A program made the translations under genes and the position numbers. From Halobellus salinus (lineage in GTDB: Archaea > Halobacteriota > Halobacteria > Halobacteriales > Haloferacaceae), in NCBI RefSeq assembly GCF_014646875.1, contig NZ_BMOC01000021.1, positions 1 to 33,676 on the forward strand: 33,676 nucleotides of DNA. Direction: 5' to 3'. Numbering within the stretch: the stretch's first letter is position 1; each line of letters begins with the position of its first letter. Of this stretch, positions 7,923-14,888 are shown piece after piece. The notes beneath the pieces were generated by a model. It ran no database searches. It had not been told where the DNA came from and saw nothing but the letters and a program-made list of their open reading frames with translations.

Positions 7923-8627
7923 ATGTTGAGCGACGTGATGGAAGACTACCTGAAGGCGATCTACCGGATCCAGGCCCGTTCGGGCCCGCCGGTCTCTACA
8001 TCTGCCATCGCAGACGCCATCGACAAGACGCCGGCGTCGGTGACGAGTATGCTCGGGACGCTCGAAGACCGGGGGGTCGTCGTCCATCAAAAGTACAAGG
8101 GGGTCGAACTCACGACCGACGGCGAGCGGGTCGCGCTCGAGGTGGTGCGCCACCACCGACTACTCGAGGCGTACCTCGCCGAACACCTCGACTACTCCTG
8201 GAGCGAGGTCCACGACGAGGCCGACGCCTTGGAACACCACATCAGCGAGGAGTTCGAGCGGCGCGTCGCGGCCGCACTCGACGACCCGGCGGTCGACCCC
8301 CACGGCGACCCCATCCCCTCGGCTGACCTCGCCCCGCTCGACGGCGACGACACCACCCCGCTTTCGGCCTGCGAGGTCGATGATCGGGTACTCGTCACCC
8401 GCGTCAACGACCGCGACCGCGAGGATTTGGAGTACCTCGAAGCAGCCGGGGTCACGCCGGGAACGGCACTAAAAATCGTCGGCGTTGCCCCGTTCGGGAT
8501 GGTAACGGTCCGGGTCGACGGCGACACCGAACAGAGCCTCCCCGAGTCGGTCGCGGAGTCGATCCGGGTGTGTGACGCCGTCGACGCGGCCGTGGCCGAC
8601 GAACGCGGGGAGGTGACCGACGCGTGA
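7923..8627 (+). CDS. sirR: DtxR/MntR-family metal-dependent transcriptional regulator (SirR-like)
   Basis: The 234-residue protein has the three-part layout of this family. An N-terminal winged helix (about residues 5-62, MEDYLKAIYRIQ and SAIADAIDKTPASVTSMLGTLEDRG) is followed by a metal-binding dimerisation domain (about 65-130) rich in His, Glu and Asp (RHHRLLEAYLAEHLDYSWSEVHDEADALEHHIS split over two helices). The C-terminal part is an FeoA/SH3-like domain (about 155-222). Such proteins repress metal transport genes when loaded with Mn(II) or Fe(II). The downstream membrane transporter overlaps the stop codon by four bases, and a palindrome lies at the promoter. Mn(II) sensing is inferred from that partner. 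Confidence 0.92.
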   Translation: MLSDVMEDYLKAIYRIQARSGPPVSTSAIADAIDKTPASVTSMLGTLEDRGVVVHQKYKGVELTTDGERVALEVVRHHRLLEAYLAEHLDYSWSEVHDEADALEHHISEEFERRVAAALDDPAVDPHGDPIPSADLAPLDGDDTTPLSACEVDDRVLVTRVNDRDREDLEYLEAAGVTPGTALKIVGVAPFGMVTVRVDGDTEQSLPESVAESIRVCDAVDAAVADERGEVTDA

Positions 8628-9331
8628 CCACCTATGCCGAGATCCTGGTCGTCGCGTTCGTGACCCAGTTGGCCGTGTTGCCCGGCGAGAAGGTCCAACT
8701 CATCATCTCCGGGCTGTCAACCCGGTACGACCCGAAGGTGGTCGTCGCGGCCGCGGGGTCGGCGTTCGCGGGGTGGACGGCCGTCGAAATCGCGTTCGGA
8801 CGGGCGCTGCAGTCGGCGTTACCGCCGCTCGCACTCGATACAATCACTGCCGCGCTGTTTTTGCTCTTTGCCGTGCTCCTCTACCGGTCGGCGCCCGACG
8901 GCCCCAGCCTGGCCGACGAGGCGGCGGCCGAGACCGACGGCGGGTTCGCACAGCTCGCCGACGTCGACCTGCCCGCGCCGATCGAGAAGTACGCCGGTTC
9001 GTTCGGCGGGTTCCTCCCGATCTTCGCGCTCGTTGTCACCGGTGAGTTCGGCGATAAGACCCAACTTGTCACGATCGGGCTCGCGGTGCAGTACGGCGCG
9101 ACCTCCGCGATCTGGGTCGGCGAAATGCTCGCGATCATCCCGGTCAGCCTCGCGAACGCGTATCTGTTCCACACGTTCGCCCACCGGGTGAATATGCGGA
9201 AGGCCCACTTCGCGTCGGCGGTGCTTTTCGCCTTCTTCGGCGCCGACACCGTGCTCTCGATCACGACCGGGTTCTCGATCTGGGAGACGGTCATCAGCAC
9301 GGTCAGCACGGCCGTGGTCGGGCTGGCGTAG
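8624..9331 (+). CDS. TMEM165/GDT1 (UPF0016) family cation transporter
   Basis: This 235-residue integral membrane protein starts with GTG inside the stop of the metalloregulator (GTGA overlap), which indicates translational coupling. Six or so hydrophobic segments form two halves separated by an acidic cytosolic loop (about 90-120). The second half has the family signature EFGDKT (141-146). The first-half copy is degenerate, reading LPGEKVQ (19-25) in place of E-x-G-D-K-T. Family members carry Mn2+, Ca2+ or H+ across membranes, and bacterial MneA exports manganese. Together with the upstream regulator, a role in Mn(II) efflux is the best guess. Confidence 0.87.
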   Translation: MTTYAEILVVAFVTQLAVLPGEKVQLIISGLSTRYDPKVVVAAAGSAFAGWTAVEIAFGRALQSALPPLALDTITAALFLLFAVLLYRSAPDGPSLADEAAAETDGGFAQLADVDLPAPIEKYAGSFGGFLPIFALVVTGEFGDKTQLVTIGLAVQYGATSAIWVGEMLAIIPVSLANAYLFHTFAHRVNMRKAHFASAVLFAFFGADTVLSITTGFSIWETVISTVSTAVVGLA

Positions 9332-9397
9332 CCGACTCATCCCGACTGTCCGACCGGCTTCGGTCGTTTTTTGTCGATCCGGTCCCGCCTTCCGCCG

Positions 9398-10150
9398 ATG
9401 GCAGCGACCCTCGTGACCTTCGCCGCCGGCGTCGTCTTCGGCATCGCGCTGGCGGCGCCGCCGGGGCCGATGAACGCCATCATCGCCGAGGAGAGCGTGC
9501 TCCGGGGGTGGGTTTCGGGGTTCAAAGCCGGCCTCGGCGCGATGAGCGCCGACGCCGTCTTCTTCGTACTCGCGGCACTCGGCGTGGTCGCGTTCGTCGA
9601 GCGGTTCCCGCTGATCCGCGCGGCGATGGTCGGCGTCGGCGGCGTCCTGATGCTGTACTTCGCGTACGACGCCGCCAGCGACGTGCAGTCGTCGTTCCGA
9701 GGCGCTGTCGGCGCTGACGAGGACACCCCGGGGAGAGCGGAGGGCGGCGCCGACACCGACGCGGGGACGGAGGCAGTCACGGATGTCGTCGCCGGCACCG
9801 GCTTCCGGAAGGCGTTCGTGTTGGCGCTCACGAACCCGTATCAGATCCTGTTCTGGCTCACGATCGGCGTCGGCCTGCTCCGCTCGGGCACGCTCGACGT
9901 GCTCGCGGAGACCCCCTACATCGGCGGGTCGCTCGCGGGCGTGCTCGTCGTCGAGACCGGAACGATGGCCCTCGTTGCGGGCTTTTTCAGCGGTATCGTG
10001 GTGTGGATCACCGGGTTCCCGGCGGCGCTGGTCGGCGCCGAGCGCCGGATCGACGCGTTCGCACCCGTCGTCGCCGGGCTCAGCGCGGTCGTGCTCGCGG
10101 GGTTCGGCGTCCTCTTTCTAACGCGGAGCGCGGGCGTGTTGCTGGGGTGA
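9398..10150 (+). CDS. LysE/RhtB-family exporter
   Basis: This is a 250-residue membrane protein with about six hydrophobic segments. The N-terminal GIALAAPPGPMNAIIAEES matches the LysE/RhtB signature (small and proline-rich turn after helix 1), and the second half contains ALTNPYQILFWLTIGVGL, another conserved feature (NP-x-x-x-x-F-W). An acidic Gly/Asp/Thr loop of about 30 residues separates the halves. Members export amino acids or related small molecules; the substrate here is unknown. The ATG at 9398 was chosen over an upstream TTG because a T-rich box lies about 28 nt before it. It could be co-transcribed with the GDT1 gene 66 bp upstream or have its own promoter. Confidence 0.87.
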   Translation: MAATLVTFAAGVVFGIALAAPPGPMNAIIAEESVLRGWVSGFKAGLGAMSADAVFFVLAALGVVAFVERFPLIRAAMVGVGGVLMLYFAYDAASDVQSSFRGAVGADEDTPGRAEGGADTDAGTEAVTDVVAGTGFRKAFVLALTNPYQILFWLTIGVGLLRSGTLDVLAETPYIGGSLAGVLVVETGTMALVAGFFSGIVVWITGFPAALVGAERRIDAFAPVVAGLSAVVLAGFGVLFLTRSAGVLLG

Positions 10151-10201
10151 CCGAACGCTCGGGACAGTAAGCCGTATGATCCCGCCCGCCGAATCGCGGG
10201 T

Positions 10202-11248
10202 ATGTTCGAGAAGACGACGTGGATCAAGCTTCCGCGGAACGTCCTCGTCGGTCACGGTGTCTTGAGCCACCTCTCGGCGGCGGTCGAGGACCTCTCCCTC
10301 TCGGGGTCCCCGTTTCTGGTGACCAGCCCGACCCCGAACGACCTGGTCGGCGACCGAGTCAGAGAGGAGTTCCCCGACGCCGAGACGGTCGTGATCGAGA
10401 CCGCAGGGTTCAACGCGGTCGAGCGGGTCGTCGACGCCGCCACAGCAGCAGACTCGGGCTACTTGATCGCGCTCGGCGGCGGGAAGCCCATCGACACCGC
10501 GAAGATGGCGTCCGACCGGCTGGGGTGTGGGTTCGTCTCCGTTCCGACCGCCGCCAGCCACGACGGCATCGTCTCGGGGCGGTCGTCGATCCCCGAGGGC
10601 GACACCCGTCATTCGGTCGCGGCCGACCCGCCGCTCGCGGTCGTCGCCGACACCGAGATCCTCGCGGAGGCGCCGTGGGAGCTCACCACCGCGGGGTGTG
10701 CCGACATCATCTCGAACTACACCGCGGTGAAAGACTGGCAGCTCGCCCACCGGCTGAAGAACGTGGAGTACAGCGAGTACGCCGGCGCGCTCTCGCAGAT
10801 GACCGCCGAGATGCTCGTGGAGTCCTCGTCGGCCATCAAGCCCGGGTTCGAGGAGTCGGCGTGGCTGGTGGCGAAGGCGCTGGTCTCCTCGGGGGTCGCG
10901 ATGTCGATCGCGGGCTCCTCCCGGCCCGCCTCCGGCGCGGAGCACCTGATTTCCCACCGACTCGACCGGCTCGTTCCTGGAAAAGCACTCCACGGCCACC
11001 AAGTCGGTGTTGCTGCGATCGTGACCGAATACCTCCACTCCGGCGAGCGCGGCGAGTGGGCGGACATCCGCGAGGCGCTCGAGGACCTCGACGCTCCCAC
11101 CACCGCCAACGAACTCGGGATCGACGGTGACACACTCCTCGAGGCGGTCACGACCGCCCATTCCATCCGCGACCGGCACACGATCCTCGGCAACGGCGTC
11201 AGCGAGGACGCCGCGGTCGAGGCCGCGACGTTCACCGGCGTGATGTAG
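10202..11248 (+). CDS. egsA: sn-Glycerol-1-phosphate dehydrogenase
   Basis: This enzyme reduces dihydroxyacetone phosphate to sn-glycerol-1-phosphate with NAD(P)H and so makes the stereospecific backbone of archaeal ether lipids. The 348-residue protein has the nucleotide-binding motif GGGKPIDTAK (92-101) and the substrate region SVPTAASHDGIVS (113-125). The probable Zn ligands are Asp168 (GCADIIS), His248 (GAEHLISH) and His264 (LHGHQVG). Length and motif order match the archaeal family fully. It marks the organism as archaeal. It stands as a single gene with separate promoters on both sides. Confidence 0.97.
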   Translation: MFEKTTWIKLPRNVLVGHGVLSHLSAAVEDLSLSGSPFLVTSPTPNDLVGDRVREEFPDAETVVIETAGFNAVERVVDAATAADSGYLIALGGGKPIDTAKMASDRLGCGFVSVPTAASHDGIVSGRSSIPEGDTRHSVAADPPLAVVADTEILAEAPWELTTAGCADIISNYTAVKDWQLAHRLKNVEYSEYAGALSQMTAEMLVESSSAIKPGFEESAWLVAKALVSSGVAMSIAGSSRPASGAEHLISHRLDRLVPGKALHGHQVGVAAIVTEYLHSGERGEWADIREALEDLDAPTTANELGIDGDTLLEAVTTAHSIRDRHTILGNGVSEDAAVEAATFTGVM

Positions 11249-11332
11249 CGGGGTCAACCGGGACCGACAGGCGGGCGGCGACCGGCCGCCGCCGATCAGA
11301 AGATCAAATACGTCGCAGCCCCGACTCCCGGT

Positions 11333-11953
11333 ATGGCAACCGCGAGCGCCGACAGCCCAGTCAAGCGTCACCCGCTTGCGGCCGCTGTGATCCTCTCGAT
11401 TGTCGGCTACGCGGCCGTGATCGGGACGTTCCTCGGTGTTGTCCCCGCCCGGGTGTTTCCGGACCTCTCGCTTACCACGGTGAACCGACTCGCCGACGCG
11501 ATCGCGGTTGTGAACGCGATCAACGTCGTCGTGATCGCCTCGGGGTGGCGGTGGATCCGACGCGACGAGGTTCGGAAACACGCCGCCGCCATGATCACGT
11601 CGTTCGTGCTCATCCTGGTGTTTCTGGTGTTATACCTCCTGAAGATCGGCGGCGGCGGGACCAAGGAGTTCGTGGGTCCGGCGCTCGCGTACTACCCGTA
11701 TCTGGCGATGCTCGCGATCCACATCGTGCTCTCGATTGTCTCCGTTCCGGTGGTGGTGTTCGCGTTGGTGCTCGGGCTCACTCACTCGCCGGACGAACTC
11801 CGGACCGCGACCCCCCACCGGCGGGTCGGCCGGGTTGCGGCGAGCGCGTGGCTGCTCTCGCTGACGCTCGGCGTTGTCGCCTACCTCCTGTTGAATCATC
11901 TCTTCGGGTGGGAGTACGTCGAGTCGGCTGCGGCGGCGCTGCTCGTCGTCTGA
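11333..11953 (+). CDS. DUF420 family membrane protein
   Basis: The 206-residue protein has five or six membrane segments (about residues 17-37, 55-72, 86-103, 121-148, 168-188). Conserved-looking polar positions include RKHAAAMITSF, LAIHIVLS and HRRVGRV, and the three His residues near membrane borders could bind a haem or metal. DUF420 proteins often neighbour haem-copper oxidase genes and are thought to assist terminal oxidase assembly. No oxidase gene is present here, so that role is only suggested. An AT-rich box (TCAAATA, about 11303-11309) lies some 27 nt upstream of the ATG. Confidence 0.82.
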   Translation: MATASADSPVKRHPLAAAVILSIVGYAAVIGTFLGVVPARVFPDLSLTTVNRLADAIAVVNAINVVVIASGWRWIRRDEVRKHAAAMITSFVLILVFLVLYLLKIGGGGTKEFVGPALAYYPYLAMLAIHIVLSIVSVPVVVFALVLGLTHSPDELRTATPHRRVGRVAASAWLLSLTLGVVAYLLLNHLFGWEYVESAAAALLVV

Positions 11954-11997
11954 GGCCGGTAGGTGGTGGCGGGGCACCGGCCGGTGAATGTCGAGGA

Positions 11998-12004
11998 TTT
12001 TTAT
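11998..12004 (+). promoter_or_regulatory. TATA-like box of the glycosyltransferase gene
   Basis: TTTTTAT lies about 26 nt upstream of the ATG at 12027. The spacing fits a leaderless transcript and decides this start over the in-frame ATG at 11988, which lies upstream of the box. Confidence 0.5.
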
Positions 12005-12026
12005 CGACGCGAGGAAATTCTCGGGT

Positions 12027-13085
12027 ATGCGCGTCGCGCTCGTCTCGCTGTACCCCGATCAACGCCGCTCTGACGGGGCAACGGCGCGGGCGCGGCGGGT
12101 GGCCGAAGGGCTCGCGGGCCGCGGCCACGACGTCTCGTTTCTGTGTGCGAAGTGGTGGGAGGGACCGCTGGGCTCGTTCTCACAGAACGGGGTCGAGTAC
12201 CACGCCGTCACCGAAGAAGCGTCGGCGCGGGCGTTCGCGTCGAAACTCCCGTTCGCACTCCGGCGGGTCGGTCCCGACGTGATCCACGCCACAAACAGCC
12301 CGCCGTCGCAGGTCGCCGCCGCCCGAACCGCCGCGCGGGTGCTCCGGGTCCCCGTCGTCGTTGACTGGTGGACCGTCCGCGAGCACGACACCGATCGGAT
12401 GGTCCAGCGGGCGGCGCAGACCGCCGACCGCGTGATCGCACCCTCTGAGTTGGTGAAAACCGGTGTCCGCGAGCGCGGCGCACGCGCGGACGACGTGACT
12501 GTCGTGCCCGGCTCCGTCGATATCGACCTGGTTCGGTCCGTCGACGTCGACAACCGTGCGGATCTGGTGTACGCCCGCCGGCTCGACGAACGCGCGAACG
12601 TCGAGACGTTCCTGCTCGCCCTCGCGGAGCTTCGGGACCGCGAGTGGCGCGCGGTCGTTGTCGGCGACGGCCCCGAGCGGGAGGTCGCAATGGAGACCGC
12701 TGCGGAACTCCGGATCGACGACCGCGTGTCGTTTCTGGGGTCGCTCTCGCCCGATGAGTTCGTACCCATCCTGAAGGGCGCACACGTGTTCGCTCAGACC
12801 GCGACCCTGGAACCGTTCGCGCGGGAGCTACTCTGGGCGCTGGCGTGCGGGTGCGTCGGGGTTGTGGAGTACCAGGCGGCCTCAAGCGCCCACGAACTCG
12901 TGGAGAACTGCGACCGGGGCGCACGCGTGACGAGCCCACAGGAACTCGCCCACGAGGTCCGCGCTGCGGCCCGCCACGACCGGGCGTCGATCAACAAGGC
13001 GTTCGCCGGCTACGATCACAGTCACGTGCTCGACACGTACGAACGGGTGTACGAGGACGAGCGCGGCGGCTACGGGTTCTTCTAA
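12027..13085 (+). CDS. GT4-like glycosyltransferase
   Basis: The 352-residue protein has a GT-B fold. The N-terminal Rossmann half begins MRVALVSLYPDQRR and includes DVIHATNSPPS. The C-terminal half contains VVPGSVDIDL, VVVGDGPER and the donor-sugar region LEPFARELLWALACGCV (261-277). In typical GT4 enzymes this region reads E-x7-E with Glu before A-M-A-C-G. Here the first Glu (262) is present but the second aligned position is Trp270. The rest of the family fold is intact. It probably transfers a sugar from a nucleotide- or lipid-linked donor for cell-surface glycans. The acceptor is unknown and no glycan genes lie nearby. Confidence 0.85.
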   Translation: MRVALVSLYPDQRRSDGATARARRVAEGLAGRGHDVSFLCAKWWEGPLGSFSQNGVEYHAVTEEASARAFASKLPFALRRVGPDVIHATNSPPSQVAAARTAARVLRVPVVVDWWTVREHDTDRMVQRAAQTADRVIAPSELVKTGVRERGARADDVTVVPGSVDIDLVRSVDVDNRADLVYARRLDERANVETFLLALAELRDREWRAVVVGDGPEREVAMETAAELRIDDRVSFLGSLSPDEFVPILKGAHVFAQTATLEPFARELLWALACGCVGVVEYQAASSAHELVENCDRGARVTSPQELAHEVRAAARHDRASINKAFAGYDHSHVLDTYERVYEDERGGYGFF

Positions 13086-13120
13086 GCGGGCATCGGGGTG
13101 GTGACCGGCGGCTCGGGCGA

Positions 13121-13663
13121 CTACTCCTCGAATTCGTAGTCGCCGCCGTATTTCAAGAAGAAGAACGCGAGCCCGAGGGTTGCGACCATGGCGAACGTGG
13201 CTGCGACGCCGAGCGTCTTCGCGGAGTCGGGGACCTCCGGTAGGTTCGCGGGCGCCTCGGTCGCGATCTCCTCGACGACCTCGATGGTGGCGACCATCCC
13301 GGCCGTCTGGTGGGGCGCGCAGTAGTACTCGTAGGTCCCGAGCGTCTCGAAGGTGTGTTCGTAGGTGAACCCGGTGTTTTCGATCGTCTCGTGCCCCTCC
13401 CAGCCGGCGCCCTCGGGCTGGCTGTCGACGACGATGTTGTGGTTGTCCGAGTCCCACGTGAACGTCACCGTCGTCCCGGGCAGGATCTGCAGGGAGTCGT
13501 CGGTGCCGGGTTCGAACACGAGGTCGCCGCCGGGGCCGACGATCACCTCCTCGCTACCGCCCTCCTGTGCTGTGGCAGTCCCGGCCGCGCCCGCGGTTAC
13601 GGCGGTTCCGGCGGCCGTCGTGAGGAAGGCGCGACGCGACAGCTTCGCGTTGCCGTTGGTCAT
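13121..13663 (-). CDS. Halocyanin-type blue copper protein, C-terminally membrane-anchored
   Basis: This is a 180-residue exported type I copper protein, expected on the outer face of the membrane as an electron carrier. A Tat signal (SRRAFLTT, residues 9-16) precedes the plastocyanin-like domain (about 38-131). The four copper ligands are visible: His75 (DNHNI), Cys115, His118 and Met123 (YYCAPHQTAGM). A hydrophobic segment at about 152-171 anchors the C-terminus, followed by a short acidic tail. Unlike most halocyanins there is no lipobox. It shares about 78 of 94 domain residues with the halocyanin of the cytochrome b operon 12 kb away. Here it stands alone. Confidence 0.92.
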   Translation of the reverse strand: MTNGNAKLSRRAFLTTAAGTAVTAGAAGTATAQEGGSEEVIVGPGGDLVFEPGTDDSLQILPGTTVTFTWDSDNHNIVVDSQPEGAGWEGHETIENTGFTYEHTFETLGTYEYYCAPHQTAGMVATIEVVEEIATEAPANLPEVPDSAKTLGVAATFAMVATLGLAFFFLKYGGDYEFEE

Positions 13664-13690
13664 ACTCGAGGGTTGGGAACCCGCTGTAGT

Positions 13691-13699
13691 GAATACTTT
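13691..13699 (-). promoter_or_regulatory. TATA-like box of the stand-alone halocyanin gene
   Basis: Minus-strand AAAGTATTC lies about 28-36 nt upstream of the halocyanin ATG at 13663, a typical archaeal promoter position. Confidence 0.45.
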
Positions 13700-13780
13700 G
13701 GTTTGTCACGTGCGGGGCCGTGCCGGCCGGAGGCCGGTGGTTTCGGAACCCTTTTGCGCATCCTCCCGCACCACCCGGCT

Positions 13781-14038
13781 ATGACAGACGTCGAGGCTGA
13801 ACTCCGCCAGCAGTTCACGGAGTCGTTCAGCGACGCCGAGTTCCCGGTCACAAGCCAGATGGATCTCGTCCCCACGCTCCCGGACGGCCCGCGGACAAAG
13901 TTCACCGCCGGCGACCGGACGCTGAGCGCAATGGAACTGGCTGCGAAGATCGGCGGCCACCAGGACTTCCCCTACGACGACGTCGAATCGCTCGTTGACG
14001 ACGTCGTGGAGGGGCTCAAAACCGAGGGCGTGATCTGA
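13781..14038 (+). CDS. MTH865 family protein
   Basis: The 85-residue soluble protein matches the small archaeal MTH865 family (a compact helical fold known from Methanothermobacter; function unknown). Conserved features are the N-terminal helix ELRQQFTESF, a central TKFTAGDRTLSAMELAAKIG and the C-terminal DFPYDDVESLVDDVVEGL. A much longer in-frame frame reaches upstream, but the ATG at 13781 fits the family start and lies about 28 nt after a T-rich box at 13751-13757. A GIY-YIG-like gene begins 13 bases after the stop, so the two may be co-transcribed. Confidence 0.87.
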   Translation: MTDVEAELRQQFTESFSDAEFPVTSQMDLVPTLPDGPRTKFTAGDRTLSAMELAAKIGGHQDFPYDDVESLVDDVVEGLKTEGVI

Positions 14039-14051
14039 CGCCGGCAGTCCA

Positions 14052-14846
14052 GTGCGCGGGACCAAACGAACCCTGTGGGAGGCGTGGATCGACCGCAACG
14101 TCGACACCACCGACCCCACGCCACTGTTTGCGACCGAACCCGCCGGTGACCCTGGCTCCGACGACGGATCCGGACGCCGCGTCGAACTCACAGCGTACGG
14201 CAAACGGCGACGCCGTCCGGTGCTCAAGCGGAGCGACGCGATGGACGAACGACTCCGTGACGCGGTCGACACCGTTGTCGCGGATCACGAGGCGCGCGGC
14301 GGCGAGTACGACGGACTCGTCTATCTGCTGTACGGGCTGGAAGGGTCGCGAGTGATCCCGTACTACATCGGCAAGACGGGGACCTATCGACGGGCGGACG
14401 CGGGGCTGAGCGCCAACCTCGACGGTGTCTCCTCGACCGGCGGGAAGTTCGCACGGTGGGGGTACGGTGACGCGTACCACCTGGGGGACCTGAGTGCGGC
14501 CGTCCTCGCCGAGTGTGACAACGTCGACACCACCAACCACGCCGACCCGAAAGCGAAGTACGAGCGGTGGGCGAGCCGTCTCTTCGAGCCCGGTACCCGT
14601 CGGCTCCGGCGCCCGGTGTACGTCTGGATCCGAGCGTGGGACCGCAGCGAGGGGCCGTACCCTGACACCTACCCGTTCCTCGCTGAACTGGAGTACCAAC
14701 TCGTCGGGATCGCGTACGAACTGTTTCCGGAGACACTCCTGAACACCGAGGGCGTCCCGAACAACCCGGAAGCGTACGCCCGGATGCGCGGGTGGATCGA
14801 CGACGGCCGGACCTCTCTTGACGACTTCGAGGGTTCGGTTGAGTAG
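14052..14846 (+). CDS. GIY-YIG-like nuclease domain protein
   Basis: This is a 264-residue protein that starts at GTG 13 bases after the MTH865-family gene. Residues 88-114 read as a GIY-YIG core: GLVYLLYGL then, ten residues on, YYIGKTGTYRR, with the Y-I-G-K-T signature and a following Arg. Further on, AELEYQLVGIAYELFPETLLN matches the catalytic Glu and the L-L-N pattern that closes the fold (split over about residues 210-230). A long segment of about 80 residues is inserted between these parts, and an N-terminal extension of about 65 residues is unique. Nuclease activity is inferred from the motifs; target and role are unknown. I do not recognise a named orthologue. Confidence 0.65.
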   Translation: MRGTKRTLWEAWIDRNVDTTDPTPLFATEPAGDPGSDDGSGRRVELTAYGKRRRRPVLKRSDAMDERLRDAVDTVVADHEARGGEYDGLVYLLYGLEGSRVIPYYIGKTGTYRRADAGLSANLDGVSSTGGKFARWGYGDAYHLGDLSAAVLAECDNVDTTNHADPKAKYERWASRLFEPGTRRLRRPVYVWIRAWDRSEGPYPDTYPFLAELEYQLVGIAYELFPETLLNTEGVPNNPEAYARMRGWIDDGRTSLDDFEGSVE

Positions 14847-14888
14847 CCCCACCCGAACGCTTTCAGTTCCGGCCGCCGTCGTGTGAGT

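Noticed and set aside
13310-13780. N-terminal extension of the MTH865-family protein
   Set aside because: It runs antisense through the halocyanin gene; the family is about 80-90 residues long and begins at the ATG at 13781.
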